Positions 1 to 5,146 of a DNA stretch of 8,235 nt are shown here, piece after piece (within the stretch, counting starts at the first letter, position 1; each line of letters begins with the position of its first letter). The notes below the pieces were generated by a model. That model did no database searches, was not told the DNA's origin, and saw only the letters and a program-made list of their open reading frames with translations. The position numbers and the translations under genes are program-made. Source of the stretch: Candidatus Zixiibacteriota bacterium (GTDB lineage: Bacteria > Zixibacteria > MSB-5A5 > GN15 > JACZUZ01). The stretch spans positions 1 through 8,235 of the forward strand of contig JACZUZ010000061.1 in assembly GCA_022572905.1 (NCBI GenBank), read 5' to 3'.

Positions 1-309
1 ACGAGTCGAAGCGTATCCCTCATGAAATTGCAGGGAACGCTCAAGAGCCAGTTTATGTGCAGTATGATACGATTCTCTAAGATTTGAAGGAATACGTTTT
101 CGAATAGCCAAGTAACCAAGGAGATCTTGGAACATTCCAAATGCGGTATTCATGGCGAGCTCAACGTGTCCTACTTCATGCATAATTATGGCCGAAGTCT
201 CATCGACGGTTTGAGCCTTGAACGGATGAAAGAAAGTTATGAAACGACCGAACTCAAATTCTGCAGGAGACGTAAGTCGGGAATTTTGGACAGGTAGTTT
301 ATCAGACAT
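1..309 (-). CDS. Gluzincin-like zinc metalloprotease, N-terminal part (3' end outside window)
   Basis: The reading frame starts at ATG 309-307 and stays open to base 1, giving 103 residues with no stop, so the gene runs off the left edge. Residues 44-48 are HEVGH, the HExxH zinc-binding and catalytic motif, preceded by a hydrophobic run (SAIIM). Residues 95-100 read FHEGYA, resembling the EGxA segment that supplies the third zinc ligand (Glu) in gluzincin-type peptidases; here that Glu is residue 97, 49 residues after HExxH. The start is supported by GAGGA at 323-319, nine bases before ATG. No signal peptide is visible, so the protein is probably cytoplasmic in this form. It is separated by 357 bases from the upstream gene and appears to have its own promoter and operator-like dyads. 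HExxH alone is short and occurs by chance; the paired EGxA raises confidence. Its substrate is unknown. Confidence 0.6.
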   Translation of the reverse strand, partial: MSDKLPVQNSRLTSPAEFEFGRFITFFHPFKAQTVDETSAIIMHEVGHVELAMNTAFGMFQDLLGYLAIRKRIPSNLRESYHTAHKLALERSLQFHEGYASTR

Positions 310-666
310 ATGACATAGTCCTCATAGATTACTTCTATGTCAATAGTACACAAATGTACTCACGCAAGATAACACAACCGTTTGAATATTCAACTTGAAA
401 ATGTTTATGTCGTCGCACTTTAAGTGTCTCAAGCCCTTGAGGATATAACGCGAGAAGGCGTCTGAAGGATGGTTCTATCGCTGTTGGACATGGTAGGAGT
501 GACTGGGGAGGAATTCTTTATGAAGCGTCGATAGTGGGATTCAATTGGCACTATTTGCACTCGGCTACGGTTATAAATCGCGTAATGAAATCGAGAGAAG
601 CTGAAAGTTGAAAAGATATACTCTCTTAGAAGTAGCTTGACCAATGGGGAGCACTACACTTACCTC
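310..666. other. 357-base intergenic region with clustered inverted repeats
   Basis: I accept no gene here. The part next to the metalloprotease start (311-441) holds five separate dyad-symmetric sequences: TGACATAG/CTATGTCA (311-318 and 335-342), AGTAC/GTACT (345-349 and 356-360), TTGAATATTCAA (382-393), CACTT-T-AAGTG (416-426) and CTCAAG-CC-CTTGAG (428-441). The remainder, 442-666, shows no clear structure. A TTG-started frame at 429-644 (71 codons) has no ribosome binding site or recognisable composition and is not accepted. Confidence 0.6.
366..393 (-). promoter_or_regulatory. Candidate sigma70-type promoter for the metalloprotease-like gene
   Basis: On the minus strand TTGAAT (393-388) and TATCTT (371-366) are separated by 16 bases, each matching four of six positions of the bacterial -35 and -10 consensus. 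Transcription would begin near 359 and give a leader of about 50 bases holding the Shine-Dalgarno site at 323-319. The -35 hexamer is half of a perfect 12-base palindrome (382-393), a common layout for a repressor site. A perfect TTGACA also lies at 343-338, but its partner -10 would be poor and too close to the ATG. Confidence 0.3.
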
Positions 667-972
667 TTAACTCTTTTTTTGGTTTCTCATATTCTTAATA
701 TGCTCCCCAAATCCCTCAACACTTCCAGAATAAACCTTCCGAAACTTTGTTCGGTAACGATTGAAATGCGGTAAACTGACTTCCTTCATCCAGAAGACGA
801 TTATTTTCTCATCAGGTGATAGGCCATATTCTCTTTCCAGAATCTCCGGAATAGTTGGATACGGGAACTTGAATGTCGCTACATACACCGCTTTACGGAG
901 ATTTCGATACCGCTTAGGAACATCATCCAACTCGCTGTAAACTGGGACAAGCCGCTTCACAATCAACACCAT
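667..972 (-). CDS. Hypothetical small basic protein (101 aa)
   Basis: This is a complete 101-residue frame, ATG 972-970 to TAA 669-667. It starts 20 bases after the stop of the HerA-type ATPase gene, so it is very likely the last gene of that operon. AGGGT at 983-979 lies six bases before ATG and is a weak ribosome binding site. The protein is rich in Lys and Arg, with a basic C-terminal tail ending KNMRNQKKS, and has no membrane segment or cysteine motif. I do not recognise a family. The pattern (predicted helix near residues 20-32, then mixed strand/helix, with PTIPEILEREYGLSPDE in the middle) would suit a small nucleic-acid-binding or ATPase-partner protein, but that is inference from charge and position only. 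Confidence 0.65.
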   Translation of the reverse strand: MVLIVKRLVPVYSELDDVPKRYRNLRKAVYVATFKFPYPTIPEILEREYGLSPDEKIIVFWMKEVSLPHFNRYRTKFRKVYSGSVEGFGEHIKNMRNQKKS

Positions 973-992
973 TTTCTTACCCTAAGGGGAAC

Positions 993-2342
993 CTATAGAA
1001 CCTCTTTACTATCAACCACCTCCTTTTGGCTCTGTTTGAATGCCAGTGGAAACTGAACATGAACGGGCTCATGAAATCTTTCTTTAAGTTTTAAAATCGC
1101 ATGACCTACTTTCAGTTTATCAATAAATCTCGATTCCTCTGATGTCAGATTCATCGCCCTGCCCATGGTTTGGATATCTCTGCCGCTTCCAAGATTGAAA
1201 CAGATTTTGCAATTAGTGTTCGCCATGACAGAATGGCTTAGCTTACTCGGCTCCTGGTCTACTATGATTACAGACTGTCCAAACTCCCGAATCATTCTAA
1301 TCATGGTTTCCATGATGGTCTCTTCCCCTGACATGAACTCTTTTCGACTTGAGAGAATGTGATGAGCCTCCTCAATTACAATCGTATGGCGCAGATATTC
1401 TCTTCGACCGGTCAGCTTGCGATAGTGATAGATCCACAACAGTAAACTCTCGATCAGGAAAACCCGCTCAATAGTCGCCAGATCACCCAATTCTATTATA
1501 ACTTGCCCGCTCAGGAGATCTTCGATTTGCCCCTGTGTTCTCACATTAAGAATCTCTCCCAAAATTCCAGAGAAAGTAAGACTAGCCAGAGACCTTTTCA
1601 CTGAACTCATCCATAACATCTCACGACCTCGGACGAATTCTTTTTGAAGTGTCTTCTCTAAATCAACGAAGGTGGGATATTCAGTTTTGCCCTCATAAAT
1701 TCCAAATTGTTTGTACAAATGATCTATACCTTTTCTGAAGAAGTACTCGACACCATGGGCCACAAAGAATGCGTGTTTAATGACATCGATAAGAAGGGGC
1801 ATCCAGAGCTTTGGATTGATTCCCGGAGGCGGTATCAGCGGATTAAACGTAAACCCACTGTCCGGTGAGCCAATCTCAATGACTTTTAGATTCTCAAAAC
1901 CCTTTTGTTGTCTTAAGGGTCGGTAGCTTCCTTTCCAGTCAAAGACCAGAAAGGGTATGCCTTCATCCATCAGTTCGGATACTATATTATAGCAGAGATT
2001 GGTCTTCCCAGCTCCGGTCATACCGACGATCAGTATGTGTTTAATAAAATCACTCCCAGAAAGACCGATACGTGAATATTCCGTATCAGGATATAGTACT
2101 GTTCCTAAACGGAATCTGTCTGGAAGTGTCTTTCTGGAAGGAGGAGGTAGTAAGATTTCATTCTTGTAGCCGCTACCTACGCTCCTCTCATTTAGAATCC
2201 TTATCAGACTTTCCAGCTCTGCTATGTCTTCAGGCCCGGACGAAGCCAATCTCGAATACCATAAATGTTTGGCTCGGACGCCCAGAATTGGCTCAAGCCT
2301 ACGAATGATCTCTTTGATCTCTTCTGAAATTACCATCTTCAT
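993..2342 (-). CDS. HerA/FtsK-superfamily P-loop ATPase (DUF87-like DNA translocase)
   Basis: This 449-residue protein belongs to the HerA-FtsK branch of RecA-like ATPases, hexameric motors that pump double-stranded DNA. Residues 100-114 read KHILIVGMTGAGKTN without the last base of context, and hold the Walker A box GMTGAGKT (107-114). Walker B is TIVIEEAHH (320-328), with the Glu pair and His seen in HerA proteins. VDQEPSKLS (361-369) fits the sensor strand, and NLGSGRD (383-389) offers a candidate arginine finger (R388). Residues 1-80 form a separate N-terminal domain without the usual HerA beta-barrel signature. The ATG at 2342 overlaps the upstream coiled-coil gene by 44 bases; a second in-frame ATG at 2336 is also possible. 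Neither has a strong Shine-Dalgarno site, which suits translational coupling. HerA proteins work with the NurA nuclease in archaea and with effector proteins in some bacterial defence systems; no nuclease neighbour is visible here. A role in DNA transfer, packaging or element segregation is inferred. Confidence 0.9.
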   Translation of the reverse strand: MKMVISEEIKEIIRRLEPILGVRAKHLWYSRLASSGPEDIAELESLIRILNERSVGSGYKNEILLPPPSRKTLPDRFRLGTVLYPDTEYSRIGLSGSDFIKHILIVGMTGAGKTNLCYNIVSELMDEGIPFLVFDWKGSYRPLRQQKGFENLKVIEIGSPDSGFTFNPLIPPPGINPKLWMPLLIDVIKHAFFVAHGVEYFFRKGIDHLYKQFGIYEGKTEYPTFVDLEKTLQKEFVRGREMLWMSSVKRSLASLTFSGILGEILNVRTQGQIEDLLSGQVIIELGDLATIERVFLIESLLLWIYHYRKLTGRREYLRHTIVIEEAHHILSSRKEFMSGEETIMETMIRMIREFGQSVIIVDQEPSKLSHSVMANTNCKICFNLGSGRDIQTMGRAMNLTSEESRFIDKLKVGHAILKLKERFHEPVHVQFPLAFKQSQKEVVDSKEVL

Positions 2343-2736
2343 ATTGTTTGTCGAGGTCGTTTGGGATTAAGAGGCCCAGTCGATCTTGAGCCGATTTCAA
2401 GGACTCACGAGTCTCTTGAAGTCTCAGCCTGAGTTTTAACACATCCGTCCAACTCGTTACCCGCTCGAATTCATGTCGCTTGCGAAGACTCTGAATTGAT
2501 TCTTTGACGCGTCTATTGGTGTCGTCATGTGGGCTTAGATAACGGGCTCTCCATAACACATCCTGTTGCTTGAGGATATCGGTTCCCAGGGCAAGCTGGA
2601 TGTCTCGGCTGATTTCAGAGCGGAGTTTCATCTCACTCTCCAACAACCTTATTCGCTCCTCGAGATTTCTAACGGGAGTACGTAGCAGTTTATCGAGATT
2701 CTTGTGATTAAAGTCCTTGTCTGTAATTGTATTCAC
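2299..2736 (-). CDS. Coiled-coil protein overlapping the HerA-type ATPase gene
   Basis: This is a charged, helix-rich protein of up to 145 residues. Heptad-like segments are visible at about 23-47 (NLEERIRLLESEMKLRSEIS) and 97-123 (VLKLRLRLQETRESLK and onward), with a Trp/Arg-rich link (VLWRARY, 60-66) between them. It has no enzyme motif, membrane segment or signal peptide. The frame opens at GTG 2736, but a perfect Shine-Dalgarno GGAGGTGA covers that GTG, so the working start may be ATT at 2727, giving 142 residues. Its last 44 bases overlap the ATPase gene, a strong sign that the two products are made together, and a coiled coil is a plausible adaptor, oligomeriser or DNA-substrate selector for the ATPase. 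That partnership is inferred from arrangement only. I do not recognise the family. Confidence 0.75.
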   Translation of the reverse strand: MNTITDKDFNHKNLDKLLRTPVRNLEERIRLLESEMKLRSEISRDIQLALGTDILKQQDVLWRARYLSPHDDTNRRVKESIQSLRKRHEFERVTSWTDVLKLRLRLQETRESLKSAQDRLGLLIPNDLDKQYEDGNFRRDQRDHS

Positions 2737-2740
2737 CTCC
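2725..2740 (-). promoter_or_regulatory. Perfect Shine-Dalgarno site pointing to an ATT start codon
   Basis: On the minus strand GGAGGTGA (2740-2733) is fully complementary to the 16S anti-Shine-Dalgarno TCACCTCC. It is followed by five bases and then ATT (2727-2725), which is in frame with the coiled-coil gene. The only standard start nearby, GTG 2736-2734, lies inside the Shine-Dalgarno itself and cannot be used efficiently with it. ATT starts are rare; infC of enterobacteria is the classic case. Confidence 0.5.
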
Positions 2741-2772
2741 GCTAATATTCAGATATTTCATGTCCAGACTAT

Positions 2773-3039
2773 TTAGAGAGGAGGGAATTCGGAGCGAAGT
2801 TTCAGGACCGATTCCGCCGCTCTACGACCCTTGTCGGTGAGGTCAATGGTTTTTGTTCTACCACTGGGTAGAATCGTTACCAGATCACTCTTGGCCAGCT
2901 TATCGACTATTGATCTAATGTAACTGCGCGATCCTTTTACGATTCGATTGAGTCTTTCACAATATCTCTGACTTCGCGGTGATTGATGAATCGCCAGCAA
3001 AACAAATTGCCATCTGGGGATACTAAGTTTTCGTTTCAT
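2773..3039 (-). CDS. Small winged helix-turn-helix DNA-binding protein (88 aa)
   Basis: This complete 88-residue protein has the layout of a single winged-helix domain of the MarR/PadR kind. Helices at about 9-34 are followed by a likely recognition helix (RSYIRSIVDKLAKSDLV, 38-54), then a beta-wing (TILPSGRTKTIDLTD, 55-69) and the family-typical LTDKGRRAAE (67-76). It has no effector-binding or dimerisation extension, so it is a minimal DNA binder. It lies 29 bases after the methyltransferase-like gene and 36 bases before the coiled-coil gene, inside the same presumed operon. No good Shine-Dalgarno is visible before ATG 3039, so it may depend on coupling. It is a candidate regulator of the element, perhaps acting on the dyads or the shared 19-base motifs in this window; the target is not shown by the sequence. 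Confidence 0.8.
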   Translation of the reverse strand: MKRKLSIPRWQFVLLAIHQSPRSQRYCERLNRIVKGSRSYIRSIVDKLAKSDLVTILPSGRTKTIDLTDKGRRAAESVLKLRSEFPPL

Positions 3040-3068
3040 GGTGGGAGTTGTTGAGGAAGGTGGGAAAT

Positions 3069-3731
3069 TTAGTTGGGACTATTTATAGGGATTTTCTTTG
3101 AAATTGGACGCATGCTGTCCATTTGGGGATTCCAATTATTGGCTAACTGCCAATTTAGCTTACCATCAGCTCTGGATAATTGTAATTGATGACGCTTGGG
3201 ATCAGCATGAAGCAGAAAAGCGTAGATTCCATGGATGGTTAAATTCGTATAGGCGATTCTGTACAGATTTATATCTGGCTCAACCCCGAACAAGAGGGCG
3301 TTCGGAGCTCTGCGGTGAGCGGCCAGGATAAGTCTTCCTGTAGCGCAGTACGGAAATAAGATTTTCTTTCGATCTTCTGTCGCAGGCATTGATTTGCTGA
3401 CTATTGAGTCGGCCAAGTCTGACTTTACGATTCTAGCTTTCAAGCCCCTTGCGGAATCTTCCGGGGCTACTCTGTCTGTGTATATTTCACCCAGGTGGTC
3501 ATAATAATCAGAGGTCAGTAACATGTGATCATACACCCGTATCACCGAGTTGGCGAACTCGATGTTCTCGAAGAACCATTCGAACTTGTGATCAAACTTG
3601 TAGAACATGGAACCCCGACTGTCAGTCGCTAAAAACTCCAGCATTCTGTCCCATGCGATGGTCTTATCTTTGAATTCTTCGCTAAATACATCCAATACAT
3701 TCTCGAGCATAAGTCTGACTTTTCGGTTCAT
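3069..3731 (-). CDS. N6-adenine DNA methyltransferase-like protein lacking the catalytic motif
   Basis: This 220-residue protein carries the AdoMet-binding half of an N6-adenine methyltransferase of the HsdM-like gamma type. YDHLGEIYTD (77-86) resembles the segment before the fold. FPYCATGRLILAA (126-138) is motif I, where the family usually has DPxxGxG; Asp is replaced by Phe and one Gly by Ala. FGVEPD (148-153) is motif II with its acidic residue, and TNLTIHGIYAFLLHADP (162-178) matches the helix and motif III that follow it. The catalytic motif IV, [DNS]PP[FY], should come next but is absent; the sequence instead gives NWQLANNWNPQMD (193-205) and stops soon after. No target-recognition domain is present. 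It is therefore probably not an active methyltransferase and may bind AdoMet, DNA or a partner. GGGGTGA lies upstream but 14 bases from ATG 3731, further than usual. The next gene follows after 29 bases. Confidence 0.7.
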   Translation of the reverse strand: MNRKVRLMLENVLDVFSEEFKDKTIAWDRMLEFLATDSRGSMFYKFDHKFEWFFENIEFANSVIRVYDHMLLTSDYYDHLGEIYTDRVAPEDSARGLKARIVKSDLADSIVSKSMPATEDRKKILFPYCATGRLILAAHRRAPNALLFGVEPDINLYRIAYTNLTIHGIYAFLLHADPKRHQLQLSRADGKLNWQLANNWNPQMDSMRPISKKIPINSPN

Positions 3732-3773
3732 TTTTCACAAGATTGTCACCCCTAAATGCTTTTGTAGAATACT

Positions 3774-4112
3774 TTAATCAATAATATCTATTACCCTGAC
3801 GGTATAATCCTCAACGCCATCGTGTTTCAACTCAAGCGCGACGCGAATTCTACCGGCGCTCTGTAGAGCGGATCTGATTTTTCGCCACAGAGACCATGAA
3901 TTCACAACCAGAGCTTTTTCATCAGTCGCTTCAATTATGTATTTGTAATCAGTTCCGGGAAGATTGTCCAAAGTAACGTTTCCAGTGACTTTCTTGATCT
4001 TGGCTATCTCCAGACGAGGTATGGTCTCACCGATTCGCAAGCTAAACCAGTCACTCTGCAAATCTTCGAATTCGATTATTTCTGATTTAGATAATCTCAT
4101 CTCATCCATCAT
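3774..4112 (-). CDS. Hypothetical 112-aa beta-rich protein, possibly nucleic-acid binding
   Basis: This is a complete 112-residue protein starting at ATG 4112, with GGGAG at 4125-4121 eight bases upstream; a second ATG follows directly. The first 11 bases overlap the coiled-coil gene before it, so the two are translationally coupled. The pattern from residue 25 on is of short alternating strands (SLRIGETIPRLEIAKIKKV, then NVTLDN, YKYIIEATDEKALVVNSWSL and, near the end, RVALELKHDGVEDYTVRVI). That order, with WSLWRKIRSALQ as a single helix, recalls small OB-fold-like proteins of phages and plasmids whose genes often sit among DNA-metabolism genes. This is a resemblance of layout only; I cannot name a family. 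No catalytic residues, membrane segments or signal peptide are seen. The next gene starts 42 bases downstream. Confidence 0.7.
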   Translation of the reverse strand: MMDEMRLSKSEIIEFEDLQSDWFSLRIGETIPRLEIAKIKKVTGNVTLDNLPGTDYKYIIEATDEKALVVNSWSLWRKIRSALQSAGRIRVALELKHDGVEDYTVRVIDIID

Positions 4113-4326
4113 TTTCCATTCTCCCGAATCGCTCAGATTTCAGAGCGGATTCCAGTGATTCCAGTCTTTTTGTGTGGAGTTCATTTAATCTTTTCAATCG
4201 CAGTACCGCCGCTTCCTGATCGGCTACACTTTCGACTATGACGTTCACCCTATCCTCTATCTGCCAGATCGCCTCTCTGAGGAGCAAAAGGGTCAGTTTC
4301 GGCTGGATATCGGATGATTTAGGCAT
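4102..4326 (-). CDS. Hypothetical 74-aa coiled-coil protein, probable operon leader
   Basis: This 74-residue, largely helical protein has a likely coiled coil at about 24-65 (RVNVIVESVADQEAAVLRLK and onward), with a basic C-terminal half. I recognise no family. It overlaps the following gene by 11 bases (shared ATGATGGATGA). ATG 4326 has no Shine-Dalgarno site in the preceding 20 bases. Upstream there is an AT-rich stretch, ATATATATTTG, and at 4355-4373 the 19-base motif shared with the gene at 4446-5021. With a 119-base gap before it and tightly packed genes after it, this is probably the first gene of the operon that runs down to 667. Its function is unknown; pairing with the 112-residue product is suggested by the overlap. 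Confidence 0.65.
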   Translation of the reverse strand: MPKSSDIQPKLTLLLLREAIWQIEDRVNVIVESVADQEAAVLRLKRLNELHTKRLESLESALKSERFGRMENDG

Positions 4327-4445
4327 CCATATTCAAGTAGGATCAAATATATATGGATTGCGCCACTTTTGAGGTACAACGCTATTTAATGCAGCGCTCC
4401 AGATCAGTTACAGCTAGTTCCTGAGGTGTAATGGAGAGAATAATT
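4327..4445 (-). other. Intergenic region before the main operon
   Basis: This 119-base gap contains the 19-base shared motif and, on the minus strand, the run CATATATATTTG (about 4354-4343), which could act as a TATA-like or -10 element for the gene starting at 4326. Further upstream is GCATTAAATAGCG (about 4392-4380). No terminator-like hairpin with a T run is visible after the gene ending at 4446. Confidence 0.4.
4355..4373 (-). promoter_or_regulatory. 19-base shared upstream motif, copy A
   Basis: The minus-strand sequence CTCAAAAGTGGCGCAATCC lies exactly 28 bases upstream of ATG 4326. It matches the copy at 5050-5068 at 17 of 19 positions, the two differences being adjacent (GT versus CA). 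Promoter element or binding site are both possible. Confidence 0.5.
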
Positions 4446-5021
4446 CTACAACTTCCCAGTCACTTCCAAAACTGCGGCGAATTCATCTATGTCGCTGTTC
4501 TTGATCATATTGAAAGGGACTTCCGCTACCAGTCTGACTCCGAAGTAGCCGCGCGAATGTCTTACAGACCGCCCAGAATATCTGCCCTTTGCGAATTGAT
4601 TCTTATTTAGTCCTCTGTACACTTCCAAGTAATTAGTGTCGAGATTGATTATGTACGCCCATTCGCATAATAGGCTGTCAGCTAGAAAGCCACTTGAGTC
4701 AATCATGTGCTCTAACCCTTTGTGATATGAATCAAGAACGCCACGAGTTTTGAACAGCAGACAATGCCAGTCTTTGTAGGTGTTGGGAGAAATTGTCAGA
4801 TCTGAATACTTCTTGTATCGCTCAATCAACTCTGGGGATGGGATAGATTCACGTTTAACCATCCTAATGTGCCAAGCAACATTGCGCATCGCATCTAAAT
4901 CTGTATGAGCAATGTAATTCATGATTCGCGCTCCAAGGCAAGATGGATAGCTATGCGACAGGCTATAGGTAACTTTGTCCAACCTATCGAATCTATAACC
5001 ATATGCGCCTCGTGTGGCCAT
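4446..5021 (-). CDS. Phage/plasmid-type hypothetical protein (191 aa, MATRG-start family)
   Basis: This complete 191-residue protein opens MATRGAYGYRFDRLDKVTYS and then has SYPSCLG. This kind of opening, a short Gly/Arg-rich start followed by a strand and a SYP-S-LG segment, is familiar from uncharacterised proteins of phages and plasmids. A later CEWAYIINLDTNYLEVYRG (about 124-142) is also typical, being a Trp/Tyr-rich beta hairpin with an NLD turn. I know no established function. The protein has no membrane segment, signal peptide or metal-binding cluster. The ATG is placed inside an inverted repeat, and the 19-base motif lies 28 bases upstream; no Shine-Dalgarno is visible, so transcripts may be leaderless or nearly so. 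It is separated by 125 bases from the DUF932 gene and by 119 from the next operon, so it is probably transcribed alone. Its family and neighbours point to element cargo rather than housekeeping. Confidence 0.75.
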   Translation of the reverse strand: MATRGAYGYRFDRLDKVTYSLSHSYPSCLGARIMNYIAHTDLDAMRNVAWHIRMVKRESIPSPELIERYKKYSDLTISPNTYKDWHCLLFKTRGVLDSYHKGLEHMIDSSGFLADSLLCEWAYIINLDTNYLEVYRGLNKNQFAKGRYSGRSVRHSRGYFGVRLVAEVPFNMIKNSDIDEFAAVLEVTGKL

Positions 5022-5048
5022 GTAATATGGCCGATTTGAAGCTTCAAA
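5016..5048. repeat. Start-codon inverted repeat plus 14-base palindrome
   Basis: GGCCAT-gtaat-ATGGCC (5016-5032) is a perfect 6-base inverted repeat whose left arm contains the ATG of the gene at 4446-5021. Two bases further upstream of that gene is TTTGAAGCTTCAAA (5035-5048), a perfect 14-base palindrome. The 19-base motif begins at 5050. Such a stacked layout would fit an operator for autoregulation or an RNA hairpin that hides the start codon. Confidence 0.5.
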
Positions 5049-5146
5049 AGGATTGCGCCTGTTTTGAGACGAGAGAAGACGCTGTGACTGAAATTAGCTG
5101 CAATTCTCTTTAATTATTACGCTATACTTAAATGTTGGAAATCATT
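5022..5146 (-). other. Intergenic region between the DUF932 gene and the 191-aa gene
   Basis: This 125-base gap carries the palindromes and 19-base motif described separately. Its upstream part is AT-rich, with ATTTAAGTATAGCG (about 5133-5120 on the minus strand), a possible promoter that would leave a leader of about 90 bases. No terminator hairpin is visible after the stop at 5147. Confidence 0.4.
5050..5068 (-). promoter_or_regulatory. 19-base shared upstream motif, copy B
   Basis: The minus-strand sequence CTCAAAACAGGCGCAATCC lies exactly 28 bases upstream of ATG 5021. It is the partner of the copy at 4355-4373. Outside the 19 bases the two upstream regions do not align, so the match is not explained by a larger duplication. 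Confidence 0.5.

Noticed and set aside
338..343. Perfect TTGACA as the -35 box of the metalloprotease-like gene
   Set aside because: With 17-base spacing the -10 would be GACTAT and overlap the Shine-Dalgarno, leaving only about five bases before the ATG.
429..644. TTG-started frame of 71 codons on the minus strand
   Set aside because: It has no ribosome binding site, no recognisable family and an unconvincing residue mix, and it overlaps the dyad-rich regulatory region. It may be chance.
1165..1362. Plus-strand open frame inside the ATPase gene
   Set aside because: It lies antisense to well-conserved ATPase coding sequence including the Walker B region, with no start signals.
2773..3731. 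Restriction-modification system
   Set aside because: The methyltransferase-like protein lacks motif IV and a target-recognition domain, and no restriction endonuclease is encoded nearby.
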